This document shows positions 12,302 through 24,300 of a DNA stretch of 37,402 bases, piece after piece; position 1 is the stretch's first letter; each line of letters opens with the position of its first letter. The stretch covers positions 1-37,402 of the forward strand of contig LRSR01000826.1 in NCBI GenBank assembly GCA_001579985.1. The letters are read 5' to 3'. The DNA comes from Hypsibius dujardini. Lineage: Eukaryota > Tardigrada > Eutardigrada > Parachela > Hypsibiidae. Made by a program: the position numbers and the translations under genes. The notes beneath the pieces were generated by a model that did no database searches, was not told the origin of the DNA, and saw only the letters and a program-made list of their open reading frames with translations.

Positions 12302-12574
12302 GTACGCTCCCCATTTCAAGGGTCGAGTTTAGATCCGGCTCGAAAACACGTTCCGTCGCTCGCTTGGTTGTTCATTCAGATTCACTTACACTTTATATTG
12401 ACCTGAAAATGTTGAAACCGAAATCATCATTTCAATGAAGCACGGTAGCATAGCCTGTCAGGCAAAAACCGACGGGCCAATCACGGACGAGTGAATGGAC
12501 TTGAACAATTCCTTCAAGCTTGATGTGAATCAGCGGGGATGGGGCATAATCGACCCTTGAGATCGGGAGCGTAC
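12302..12574. mobile_element. Short inverted-repeat element, about 270 bp
   Basis: The ends are inverted copies of about 25 bp: GTACGCTCCCCATTTCAAGG at 12302 against TCGACCCTTGAGATCGGGAG ending GCGTAC at 12574, with a few mismatches. The interior has no coding frame. It is consistent with a MITE but has no clear target-site duplication, so the mobile-element call is tentative. Confidence 0.5.
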
Positions 12575-12977
12575 AGCAAAGAATTGAACTGTCCGATCCA
12601 AAATTTATTCTACAGACGATTGGTATGAGATGAAAAATATTTCTAAGTCATGCGGCGAAGTTACGGGTCATGTTCTGTAATCACACCCGCTTCCAGTTCC
12701 GTGCAATAATGGTCGCCTGGTCCGCTTCCAGGCTTCATGTGCTCATGCCAATCGATTGCACATTAAATTCTGGATTGAAGGGTGGGATCAATTTTGCGTT
12801 AGCTTTACTCCGCTTTATATACCGCTATATAGAGCTTAATTTGTAAAAACATATGACAGCATTCGAAGTACTGTACTGGCATGTGATTCGAAAAAGTAAG
12901 AAAATATATGTCGGCATCGCGCAGGCAGAAAGAAGTCTTGTCTTGCACGAAGTCCCCAAATTAAAAACATCTTTAAC

Positions 12978-13507
12978 CTAACTAGCGCCGCTATCTGCAG
13001 ACCGTTTGTGAATCATATAAACACAGTCCGAATATTCTGTGCGATTGGTTATAGCCGTCGATATGAGGGACTGTAGGAGGTCTTCCTTGTGGAGAACCTC
13101 CCGCGCGAGTAGCATGAATGAGAACACGAATGTCCAAGTCTGCAAGGGAAACCCAGTTAATTTTGAAGGTTTCCTATATTTCACTATCAAATTTTCACAC
13201 AACTGATATGCAGTATTCGAGAACGAACCTTCAGCAAGAATGCGCGAGAAAAATGGATGAGCTTCATGCCAGAAAAGAGACACACCTGGTTGCGACAGGA
13301 CGCTTCAAAGTGACGCAAATTTGCCGCAAGTTGGTAGGAGTGCTGTGTGTAAAGCAATCACAGTATAGGCGTACATTTTGATTGACTAGATACCTCAACT
13401 AGGAATGGTATAGAGCTACAGCTCTAAGCTCAGCTGGCTTGCGGCCGGTCTTGTCGTCAAGTCAACAACCGTCAACTAAATATATTGATAATTCTACTGT
13501 CAGTCTA

Positions 13508-13560
<53 letters not shown>

Positions 13561-14953
13561 TTGTTTGTCTGTCTGTCTATCTGTTTTTCATTCTCTTACC
13601 TTGTCGGTAGGTTCCACCGACGAGGAAGCATGCTCTTTCATGAAAAAGTCCAGATGATTCAGTTCGTCTGCCAAACGTTCACACTGAATGCAACCAATAC
13701 GTCACGTTATAATGCAGCTTTTCCTCGCGAGATTTCATTCAGAATTTTAGGCTTAAACCCTCACCTTTTCATGAGCCATGACTAGAGGAAAGGGGAAGAC
13801 GGTGGTGTAGACTCCAAATACCGCTACACTCCCGACCGCGAAGGCGTACATGAAGGCGGTCTGCGCGTCATCCGACACAATTTTCGCCGTGTATCCCAGC
13901 ATTGTCAACAAGTCAAATCCGTATGTAATCAGAAAAATAAGCCCGAAAAAGGTGTTGACACTTTTCACCAGCTGCAGCGTCTGATAATGGATCCTTTCCC
14001 ACCGTTGCAGGCGGTCCCCCGTTCCCGCCATAGCCTTTGTGGCATCGTGATCCTTCTTGAAGTTTTTGTACATAGCTGCTTCATTGCGTATTTCTCCCGC
14101 AAATACCTGAAGATTGGAAAGTTATACAGGAGCTTCTATTAAGACAGTAAGGAAATATGCAATTCGAACTAAAACTAAAAAAGCCTCATAATTTATTTAA
14201 TTAATTTTCTTGACTATTTTTGTTTCTTTTTTCGTCTTTCAACATTCATACTTGCAGGCAATGGGACACAACCAACGCCGACAGTATTCCACAAACGTAG
14301 ACTTGTTGAGATAAGCAAAACGGGAGGATGTTGAAGAAGCAGTCGATGATCAAAAAGTGCCAAGTGCGGATGGGCAACGGTAAGGGTGCCAGGGCATTAG
14401 TTGAGGTCAAGTTGACGTTCGTCGCTCCTGACATAAAATCCGCCCACGACGCGTACTGCCAGACGACATGGAAAGCAAACGTTCCATACAAAAACGCCAG
14501 AGAAACTAATTTCAGTTTACGGCGCAGACGTTGCCGGGATTGTTTTTCCGAGAACACCAGCTCGATCAGGGTTGAAGCCTCGGTGAGGAGGAAACTGAAG
14601 GCGTTACGCTTGAAGAGGAACACCGAAAGGATGAGCAGACTTCGCGTGTTGATGGAGAAGGACGGCAGTCGTTCCATCACGACCAACAGGCCTTTGTGCT
14701 GCTCGTAGACCCCCACCGAGTTGGGATGGACCAAGCCGTAAAGGAAAAAGGCGGATTGCAGGCAGCTCGAGCCGAAGGTACCGCAGATGAGGATGGTCAC
14801 GGCGGCGGTGGATAAGATTGAGTATAATTTTTGGCGGAAATTGAGGCTGGGCCATATTCCGACGGGATGATGAGGAAGAAAGCCGACGAATTGAAGGATT
14901 GACGTTTGAATTATGGAAAGACCTTTCTCCGAGGACGCCATTTTTTTCTCCAA
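12978..14953 (-). CDS. Gustatory-receptor-like seven-transmembrane chemoreceptor
   Basis: Exons in transcription order: 14953-14252, 14106-13765, 13683-13600, 13342-13286, 13139-12978. All internal junctions are phase 0 and the chain totals 448 residues, normal for the family. Hydrophobic segments are at about residues 43-75, 104-130, 150-168, 199-230, 285-305 and 316-340, with a weaker last one near 396-420. The region WERIHYQTLQLVKSVNTFFG followed by a helix matches the conserved Gr pattern LxxxHxxLxxxVxxxNxxFG before TM6; the next exon reads CERLADELNHLDFF. The family forms ligand-gated cation channels in sensory cells. The usual C-terminal TYhhhhhQF motif is not clear: the last exon has TAITNRTEYSDCVYMI at that place. 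The small fourth exon (19 residues) and the last exon are the least certain parts. The start is the first Met; a second Met at residue 5 is also possible. Confidence 0.72.
13508..13582. repeat. (TGTC)n microsatellite in receptor intron
   Basis: Tetranucleotide run of GTCT with some GTTT units. It lies in the third intron of the receptor gene; on that gene's sense strand it reads CAGA. Confidence 0.9.
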
Positions 14954-15384
14954 GGGGAAAATTTTTTTTAAAGTTTTTTTTTAGAAAAACAAACGCAAAA
15001 TTAAGTCCCAGAAATGCAGTTGAAATTCTTGGATTTCATTAACGAACGATTTTAGTATGCTAGCTCTCAATTTAAGAAACAGCTCTGGTCCCACGAATAT
15101 GAGCATTTGTGGTTGACCGTTTTCGGTGGAAAGATTTATTCTGGGAGGTGTGAACCTGGAGGAGCGGGAACGGTTAGTACAGCCGTGCATTGGCAAATAT
15201 TGACTGATCGGGACACTTGAGGAGGAATTTCACGCCCTTAAGTAAACACCGCGTGGTTGGTCTCACGTTTAGTACGCTATATTCCTACGATGTACAACTA
15301 AGTTCCCTTGTGACATCATAGTTCCCTTGTGACCTTTTGTCAACGATGTTGAAAGGTGCTGCTGCTGTCATAAATTTTGAAAGA

Positions 15385-15738
15385 ATTGCAATTTTTTTTT
15401 CGTTTTATAATATTCCAGTTTCGACGGCAAAAAGAATCACACAGGCACAGCGAGACAATCAATTTTTTTAGTGAATAAAAATAGAAAGGCATTTGGATCA
15501 GCGATTTTTAAATCAGATTTTTTTTAAATCAGGATTTCCAGTACACAATTATCGATGAGGTTGAAGGATTGCCACTTGCTTCACAAATGGCACTTTTCGG
15601 ATATTTCTAAACTAATGAGCGGCAATTTTTCATTTTAATGTTAACAGACTTTTTCGACGGCAAAAAACAAAGCACGCAGTCACAGCGTGATAAAATGGTT
15701 AGAGAATAGAGCTGCAGAAATGGCTTGCGTCAGCGCGT
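15385..15738. repeat. Diverged direct duplication, period about 235 bp
   Basis: The block TTCGACGGCAAAAA followed by CACAGCG and AGAAA..GGC..G.GTCAGCG occurs twice, from about 15420 and from about 15653, with the preceding AATTTTTC..TTTTA stretch also shared. The two copies are clearly similar but diverged; exact limits are uncertain. Confidence 0.45.
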
Positions 15739-15850
15739 TTGAGGTTGAATATTAATAAACTGGGAATTCGCTTCAAGTTTTACATTTGTAAATATGGACA
15801 CAAAGCATGCAACTGCATCGTGCGATCGTTCCACGGCAATGCAATACTGT

Positions 15851-15988
15851 ATTTCCGCGATAGATAGCGACAGCGTACGAGCTGTGGAACGTTCAATCGG
15901 CCACGCGGCGCTTGTGCTGTGTGTAAGGTGCACAAAGCCCGTGTACACGTTCCATTCCAGTACGACTGTCGCTATCTATCGCGGAAAT
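15851..15988. repeat. Inverted repeat with perfect 23-bp core arms
   Basis: 15851-15873 is the exact reverse complement of 15966-15988, core TTTCCGCGATAGATAGCGAC. Weaker similarity extends the arms to roughly 45 bp, with GGAACGT blocks on the inner side. The spacer is about 90 bp. It may be a remnant foldback transposon. Confidence 0.75.
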
Positions 15989-16587
15989 GCAATATGCAAA
16001 ATGGAGGAATATTTGTACAGGCATGAGAATTTGTATTTGGGCGCGTGGAAGAAGAACATTTAACGCGAGAAGAGGGCTCTTTTGGAGGAAAAAAAGTTGA
16101 ATTTAACGGATGTAATGTAGAATGATTGTTTCAGTTAACACGCTACCTGCAATTGAAATGAAAAATTGAATTAGAAAAGGTGATTTTAATTAATAATTGT
16201 GAAAGGCGGAATTGAGTAAAAAATTGAATTAAACTTAAGTGACAATTAGTCACTGCCAGATGTATGACTGATGTTTGTAATCTGAAATAAGCCAGATGTT
16301 CATAATAAAAAAATAAGGCAGCAAATATAAACATTTTTACATTGTGTGTCACAATGTGGAAATGATTTTAGAAGGCTTTTTTTGAACTACGAATGTTTGC
16401 CAAAAAATAATCAAACTCACAAAAAATTGAAGTTCGAGCTAACCGATGAATACAGTACAAATGGATAGTTAAAATCACACGAAAAAAAACATGAAAGACT
16501 ATTACAAAGAACAGTCGTTCTGACTAAAAAACAGTGAAAACCTGAGCAAACATATAAAATGTGCAGAAAAAAGCAGCGGTGTTGCGA

Positions 16588-19500
16588 TCATAAGCTATAG
16601 GCGAAGACCCGGAGATCTTGTCTGTCGTCGTTGGAGTAGTCGTGGTGAAGTCCGCCCAGGGAGAATTCGGCCAGGGGGAAGGGTTCCACATCAGCTGAAT
16701 CAGCAGATCCAATGATTGTGCCCTCGGAGTGCCACGGTTGATGTGCGGGATGAGTGGCGAGCTGGCCGTCGTCCAGCCAGTTGTGGTACCGTTGCAGCTG
16801 CTGGGCGTGGTTGTCGTGCTCCGGCTGCATCGGCGGTTCTTGGGAATGCGGTTCGGTAAACGACGCCGTCGGTCCGGCGGTGAGGGTGCATCCTCCCCCG
16901 AAGAATCCTACAAAGTGAAGAAAAAGGCAGTTTGAATTTATGTCTGAAACGTTAAGGCAACGACAATCCTTGTATGTCTGCCTGAGACGCTGAATTGCCG
17001 TGTCTGTCTGCAAACTTCTTGTCTGACTCTGTCCATTGCTTCAATGTGTCCATCTGTGACGTCATATCTGTGTCTGTCATTCCCATCATCGCCCTGTCTG
17101 AATCGCTCTATTCTATGCTCAGTGCATACATGTTCCCCTTTGCCTATCTCAACCGTGCTTGTTTGTCTGAATCACTCTGTTCTGCCCCTTGTGTCTGGAT
17201 GTTCCATTTTATCTGTCGCTCTTTCTGTACACTTGTCTGCCTGAGTTGGTCTATTCGATCTTCCATGTCTGTTGACATTGACTGTCTGCTCTATGTTGTC
17301 TGCTTTGTCTGTCAGTGTCTGTCTGGGTGGCTTTGTTCTACTATGTCGCGGTCTATCCCCTGTTGTTTGTCTCAACTGTTGGACATTACAATATAGCAAA
17401 CTTCTTTTCTACCAGCGGATATTTGAGCAGTGTCTTCTGTCTGCCTGTATTACCGAGCGAAGCCTGACTTGCTGGCCTGCCTGTTCGTTTGGGACACCGT
17501 TCATTGTCTGAATGCTACGTATTTGCTGTATGTTATATCACTGCAGTGCGTTTTATCCAGTGTGCAGTGCAGTGTTCCGTGCGTTGTCTGAAAGTACCGG
17601 AAGTGACCGATCTACTGTATCCTTTGCGCTTGTTTGGAAACCGGAATTTTGTCCTGCCTGAATCTGTCTGTACAGATATTATAAAAAGGTCTTCAGCTGA
17701 CAGCTACCTTGATGGCAGATGAAGTCAAAGTTCTGGTTGAACTGCAACTCCGTGTGGTAGACGGCCGTGAAGTGGCCGGGATCGTTGCTGCTGCTGGCGA
17801 CCGGCTGTGGCGATTGACGATCGCGCGACTTGAAGTCAAACCAGTAGGCGGACTGAATCGGCTGGAAAGAACCCGGCGGATCCGCCATCAACAGCTGATG
17901 GGTGTAGGTCACGTGATGCTGCTCGTAGAATGGGTTCTCATGGGAGCTGCTGATCACACCTGCAGACCAATCTCATGAACTCACACCGAAGATGATCACA
18001 CTATACTCATATACATCTTTATAACAGTCGATTTGAAACATATGCAAAAGTGCCATCTGTTTTCTGCTAATTTTTGGCTCGCTAGTCAGAGTGTGTGTTA
18101 ATTGTATATCAATTGTGCGTAACTACAGGCAATGCTTTAACTGTCCTGCTTTCTCTGTATAAATGTCTGATTACTCATTTAATTTCGAAGGGAAATGTTT
18201 TGTCTGGGCACTTGCGGTCAATGTTTGCAATTGTATGGTGGTCTGCCCATCTGTATGACTGTCTGTTAACTTATCAACACGCTTGTCTGTATATTTTTTT
18301 GAGTTGTTGGATGTTTTTCAGTTTTACTAAAACATCTTTATTACATGCCTGCTTGTCTGCTTCTTTATCCGTCTGTCAAATTTTTTTTGTGAGTTTCTTG
18401 TCTGAATATCTGATTGACGGAACCTGTCTTTGCACTTGTCTGTAGGGTGAATTCGGTTCTTGCCTGTTTTTGCCTGCAGAATAAATTTAGTTCAATCGTG
18501 CCTGTCTGTCCTTACGTTGCCTATCTGTCTCCTAATCTGCACTTGTCTGGAGTGGTTTGCTCGTGTTGTTGCTGGGAAGTCTGATTTTCTGTGTGAACCC
18601 CTTTCTTCTGTGCTTGTCTACAGACTGGATTGGGTTTTTGCCTGTCTGTCTACTTTCGAGTCTGTCTGTCTATAGAGTCCCAGGCACGGTTTCCCTGGTA
18701 ATTTGTCATTTATCTCAAGACCTGTCCACTAACCTTCCTGCACAGGCATGGGAGGAATGATGGCGTGAGTGAATTGGTAGTCTGACAGCAGTTGCGGCAC
18801 GTCATCCGTCATCGCATTCGATTGCGCCGGAGAGGTTGAAGAGCTGGGTGAGGACGACGAGGATGGACTGGAGGAAAATTGACTGCTGCCGAGGGGAGAG
18901 CCATTGTCCATTCCGTTGGAGCCGAACTGGCAGGAACTGTCCCAGGCTGAAAAGTCGGGAGTGGTTTGTTGTGGCGGGCTCTTTTGCTTCTGCGGTTTGC
19001 AAGTTCCGTCAGCGTTGTACTGGTTCCGTCCACCTCGCTCTCGATTCACGCGAACTCCTAATAAAAGGCATGCAGTAATCAAAGGAAGGACGCGTTTGTT
19101 CAGTTGTTCATGGTTTGTCGGATTGTCTTGATCACCCATGTAGGTGTGTTCTCATCTAGTTGCCTACCCGCCTGTTTGTCTGCTGGTGTCTGTCTGTCTA
19201 TGGGGTTAGTAATTCGTTTGATTGTCTACCTGCTGTAATTCAGACATTGCACACAATGTCGGCTCGTCCATTGGTCGGACACCGCGAAAGTTTGACTGTT
19301 TATACATGTCAATCCGTTAGTACATGTCTGGTTTATTGTCTACCTGTTTAGTCCCCTCTCTGATTATGTAGTGACTGTTGTCTGCCTGCACCGTTGTCTG
19401 TGTGACAATTCCTAACCATATAAGGTAACCTTTTCGTCTGAATGTCTGTATGTCTATGTCTGCGGCCTGCCTGCATTTCGTACAGCATCTGCTTCGTCTG

Positions 19501-20013
19501 TCCTTCATCAGCTGTCTGCCTCATTGCTAATTGTACTACCCGTTTTCTGGTCAGTACGTTGAACTGTCGGACTGTATGTATGTCCAGTTATTCGCAACTT
19601 ACATGCCTATCTATATGTCTGTCTGTATATCTTTCTATCTCTCTGTCTCTCTTTCTGTCGGTATCTGTTTATCCGACCGTCCGTTTGTCAGTCTGCCGAT
19701 CTGCCTCTGTCTGCTACCTGTTTGTCTGTCTGTCTGTTTATAAACCGTATAGAATAGACTTACCGTCCACACGCATCCCGATCAACAGACACTTCTTCAA
19801 CCGACATTCCCGGCACTGTCGTCGTGTAGCGACCGTAATCTCACATGCTCCAGACTCCTCACACCGCGGGTACGCGATGGTCTTCTGCCAGGTTCGCTTG
19901 AAGAAGGCCTTGCAGTTCTCGCAGGTTTGCGCGCCGTAATGCATGCCACGGGACACGTCCCCGCAGACGCGGCAGTCTTCCAGTCGCGGTACTTTCGAAT
20001 GTCGTGGCGCCAT
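16588..20013 (-). CDS. Nuclear-receptor DNA-binding-domain protein without a visible ligand-binding domain
   Basis: Exons in transcription order: 20013-19764, 19057-18734, 17959-17708, 16907-16588; total 1146 bp, 381 residues. The C4 zinc fingers are complete: finger 1 Cys14, 17, 31, 34 (spacing 2-13-2) and finger 2 Cys51, 57, 67, 70 (5-9-2), followed by KKCLLIGM. The P-box region reads CENCKAFFKR. The extension after the fingers, GVRVNRERGGRNQY, resembles the A/T-box of ERR and FTZ-F1 type monomer-binding receptors, and CEIT plus KAFFKRT also resemble ERR (NR3B). Residues about 98-381 are low in complexity (serine runs such as SSSSPSSSTSP, Gln, Pro, His) and show no ligand-binding-domain signature before the TGA. 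Expected role: sequence-specific transcription factor in the nucleus. An in-frame upstream start at 20106 would add 31 residues; I chose the Met just before the zinc fingers. Confidence 0.85.
16908..19763. repeat. TGTCTG-rich degenerate repeats filling three introns of the nuclear-receptor gene
   Basis: All three introns (16908-17707, 17960-18733, 19058-19763) are densely sprinkled with TGTCTG/GTCTGCCTG on the + strand, that is CAGACA on the gene's sense strand. Purer runs lie near 19612-19660 and 19705-19738. The exons between them lack the motif. Confidence 0.65.
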
Positions 20014-21320
20014 ATTGAACCGGTTAAAAGACGTGTAAAAAGAATATTCGCAAAATTGTACTGTCACACTGGACGAGGGCCGAGCACGAGGAATGAGTGG
20101 CCGCACTAGATCAATGTGGTGATTAATTTTGAGCTGTCAGAGTATTGGCGGGCGTGGCTGTTCGCTTTCTGGGAATCAGCTGTTCAAGTAGTTTGAAATT
20201 CTCCGAATTTTCTTCTTTTTGACCACTTGGCACTTTATTCACCAATTCTAAATTCTTACCAAGAATTATACGACTGCCAGTTACCACAATTTTCGATATG
20301 TATTATTTTCCCTGATGAACATCAACTAAATTTACATCTTTCATTTATATCTAGAACTAATTTGCTATTATTTATAGTGAAGTTATCTATTCTGCTTGTG
20401 TATGTCTATATTAGTGTCATTTCTATTGAGTTCTTATATAATTATATAGGGAACTATGTTTTTCGAAACCTTCTCTGCATACTGTTTGTGCAGGGTATTA
20501 GAACCTCCACTGTTCTGCTACCATCAGGCTCTTGTTCCCGTTGTAGTTGTCTACTCTAATTATGAATTGGTAATTTTTATTTATATTTTATTGGCAGCGT
20601 TTTGTTCTTGACTTCCTATTTTGAATTCCCGTCTCACTGATTGGATTGACCTGATTGTCTGTCTGTTTGCCTATCTGTGTCTCTATCTATCTGCCTGCCT
20701 GCCTGCCTGCCTGTCTGTCTGCCTGCCTGCTTGGCTGTCTGTCTGTCTGTCTGTCTGTTCATCTGTATTTCTGTTAAGTTGTCTGTCTGTCGGTCTATCA
20801 GTCAGTCTGTCGGCCTGCCCAGCTGTTTGCCTGATTGTATGTTTCGAAGCCCAAAAAATCTTCTTTCACAATATTTTTTCGAATACTAACGGGAGAGTTA
20901 TTCCTTCTGATGAAATAAAGGGTTTTCTCTTTGCGGTTTGTTTGAAATTGCAGCATGAAGCATAAATGTGCTAATGGCCCCTTTTCATTTGCGAATTTTC
21001 AAATCATATCACTGAGCGATAAGGATAATACTACCGTATACACCGTATCAAGAAGAGCGATTAACCCCCGACCCGCCAAACGTCATGCAAACCGCGATCC
21101 TGCCATCGAATAGGCTTATCTCAGTTAGTCTATCCGGCTCGAAAAGGTAACACACGTCAATACCAACGAACGCCCCCGTCTTTTTCATGTGCTATCCCGT
21201 GCTATTGCAACCGGTTCTCTTGCCACAGAGCCCGTTCACGTCCGTCTCCTCATGGTCTACAGACAAGGCTCTGTTTGACACACTGACAGCCTGTTAGGTC
21301 CTTTGCTAGAGATTCAAAAT
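20014..21320. promoter_or_regulatory. Divergent intergenic region between nuclear-receptor and TMC genes
   Basis: The two genes are transcribed away from each other from this 1.3 kb stretch, so it should hold both promoters. No definite core promoter motif was recognised. It contains a TGTC/CTGC tetranucleotide array at about 20656-20843 and is otherwise AT-rich near 20220-20620. Confidence 0.4.
20656..20843. repeat. TGTC/TGCC tetranucleotide array
   Basis: Interrupted run of GTCT and GCCT units. It produces long Cys/Leu/Ser/Val open frames that I do not regard as genes. Confidence 0.85.
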
Positions 21321-24300
21321 ATGGGTAAGGAAAACGTGCCGTAACTTTGCAATAATTAATTAATTTTGGAAGTTTTTTTACGCAAAGTTTTCGATGCTTG
21401 TTTTATCAATTGTTTCATTGGTCATCTGTAGCCAGAAGACAACCGAAAGAACCGCCCGCCGATTATGACCACGAGAGCTCCGTCACTTACAGTGGATTGT
21501 CCTCGCAATCGGAGAACTACGGGATGAATTCCAACACCCGGATGCCGTCGCAGAGCGAACGGTCGACCACGACCGACGATGACTCGTACACGGATGACTC
21601 TGACGGATCTTACACCGACGAGTCATATACAGACTCGGAGTCGGACAGCAGTTTCGAATGGGACGATGTGGATGCCTTGCATGAGCCAAATATTATTGAG
21701 GCGATGAAGAAGTTCCAGGGCCACCAGGCGTTGCAGCAAGTCATGTATAATTCAAGTATGCCGACTTCTCGAAAGACAGGCATACAGACAGACATACAGG
21801 CAAGCAGATAGACAGACAGACATACAGGCAAGCAGACAGACATACAGGCAAGCAGACAGACAGACAGACATACAGGCAAGCAGACAGACAGACAGACATA
21901 CAGGCAAGCAGACAGACAGAGAGTGAAAGAGACAGACAAACAAATAGACAGACACAGGCAGACGAAGACAGATAGACAAAAGGCATGCAGACAGACAGAT
22001 AGGCAGTGACACAGACAATCAAGTGGGCAGTCAGCCACACATTCTGAAGTTGAATCTTATTATGTGGCTTCTATTTTCAGTGACCGTCCGTCGCAAGGCA
22101 GGCCGCCAGCGAGTCCCAATTGTGGATGAAGTCACTGGTCAAACTGACTTCGTAGCACCCTTAGAGTACAATCCCGACAACGCGGAAGACGTCGACGGTA
22201 TTCAAATGCATCCCATAGAAGTGCCGCTGGGGAGAACCGTCTCCCAATTCGTCGAGGCTGTCGAGACTAAACCGGATGTTGCTCCGATCCAAGCTTCCAG
22301 TCTCCGTGACAGCATCGTTCCGCTGAGCCAGAAACGCAAAGAACTGCTAAAAATCCGCGAGCAGTTGGGCCCGACACTGAACGTCCTGGCACCGCGGCAA
22401 CAAGCCTCCCGATTGAAGGCTGATTTCGATCGAGCTCTTGAGAACTTCTTGCACTTTTTCAAACCCTTTCGATCGACGTTGAAATGGATCGACAGCCACT
22501 ACGGAGCGGATGTCTTCTCCTACTTTGGGTTTGTTCTGTGGATCATGACCACTAACTTGCTGACCCTGGGGGTGACCTTCTTCTTCGGCATGATACCCTC
22601 ACTCATCTGGCATGACGGCAACGCGGACAAGGCAACCGCGGTGCTCCCGCGAGAAAACGTTTCCTACAGGGCGCAAGACATTCTCACCACGGGGGTATGT
22701 TATTCGAGTAGTGTACTCAGACACCGATAACTACAAATAAAACTATAATGCTAATTAAAACACATAATTAAAAGATTATGAAATATAAATTCTAGTTATT
22801 ATTTAAAAAAACTGTAGTTGTAAAAATTATTATTTTGTTTAAATTTTTAGTCTTTGGTAGAATATTATTTGAGGAATCAATGGAATCAATGAATTAGACA
22901 AAAATTTACATGACACGTACTTGGCTAGATAAGCAGTCGCATTAAGGTAGTTTTTATTAATAGCTACCAGAAAATGCAAAGGATAATTAGTAGTACTCCA
23001 CCAGCGCATCGGTACCGCGGAAATAAGTTTAGTAAACAAAATTAACAGTTAACGTCTGATCACGACGAAAAGAACACACAGTAACAGGAACATTTTTTGT
23101 CATTTCGTCAGTTCAAAATTCGCAAGCAGGAATAGAAAATAAATATAAAAACACGCAGCAGCATTATATTGAGAAATGCTTAGCTTGCTCTCTTGTCCGC
23201 ACTGAAATCAAGGGCGAATAATGAGAGGCATCTTTTCTTTTAGAGCAGCACGTCCGTTAAACATCTTTCGAGTCAAACTAAAATCTTTTCCATCGAATTG
23301 ATTGATTGATGATAAAGTAGTCTCGCGGTTTTATTGCTTCGCACGCTTGCGATGCTTTTTCGGTGGAGGTGCCACCTTGTTGGGAGCCGGGTCGTGTTGC
23401 GTGTCATTCAGTTGCAGATCGCTGAGCGTCAGTCGAGAAGACGTGAGCAGTTGCGCTGAAAAAGAGATTTCTGAATTTCAAAAGTTCCCTTTGAAGTGTC
23501 GTACGCGCACGCCCTGCAATAATTTGTAGCCACGCCCTGCAATAATTTGTGGCCAGGCCCTGTAATAATTTGTGGCCACGCCCTGCAATAATTTGTGGCC
23601 ACGCCCTGCAATAATTTGTGGCCACGCCCTGCAATAATTTGTGGCCACGCCCTGCAATAATTTGTAGCCACGCCCTGCAATAATTTATGGCCACGCCCTG
23701 CAATAATTTGTGGCCACGCCCTGCAATGATTTGTGGCCACGCCCTGCAATAATTCGTAGCCACGCCCTGCAATAATTTGTTAGCCTTACTGCAGAGGCCG
23801 TCAGGGCAGGTCGCACTGCCTTCTCCGCCACATTTGCCGCAGATTCCGCCGTTTTCGTCCGTGCCCTCCAGATATGGCGTACATTTTCTCCCCCTGTAAT
23901 TACCCCTGAAAAACGCGCCATGACTTCAGTCGAAATTCGGAAGTTTAAAAAAAACGACGATGTCAAATTTAACGAAAAATTATTTTGCTTACGGCGGGCA
24001 GTAATTGCAGGTCATGCGGACGCCGTCAGAACAAAGTGCAAATCCACATCCAATGGTATTGGAGCTAGCCCATACATCCTTCAAACAAATTACAGCATAT
24101 GTTTCAACAATTTTTGTTGATAACATTTCAGCTCACAGGGTGCGTATTTTCACCCAGTGCCAAGGTCACGCGTTTCTGCGATAATTTCAGGTCAACAAAA
24201 TAATTTAAAAAAATGAATTAAAAAATTATCATTCGCTTGAGGAGGGGGGGGAAGGTGTATATGCATGTGTATTATACCTGAGCGTAATGTCCGATTACGC

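Larger units (their letters stand above)
14954..16587. other. Intergenic region between two minus-strand genes
   Basis: No exon chain recognised. It contains a diverged direct duplication (15418-15738) and an inverted repeat (15851-15988), listed separately. The part next to 14954 should hold the receptor gene's promoter, but I saw no clear TATA box. Confidence 0.4.

Noticed and set aside
14328-14708. 126-codon plus-strand frame
   Set aside because: It is the antisense shadow of receptor exon 1, rich in Arg and Lys with no motif.
21610-22040. Long Cys/Leu/Val/Ser frames on the minus strand
   Set aside because: They are translations of the CAGA/TGTC array and extend only as far as the repeat; the same happens at 13439-13657, 19442-19939, 20621-20965 and 26949-27251.
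23429-23966. Overlapping long frames through the 23-bp repeat taken as a repeat-protein gene
   Set aside because: Good splice sites at 23789 and 23456 remove the array and join CAP exons in phase; only intron retention would express it.
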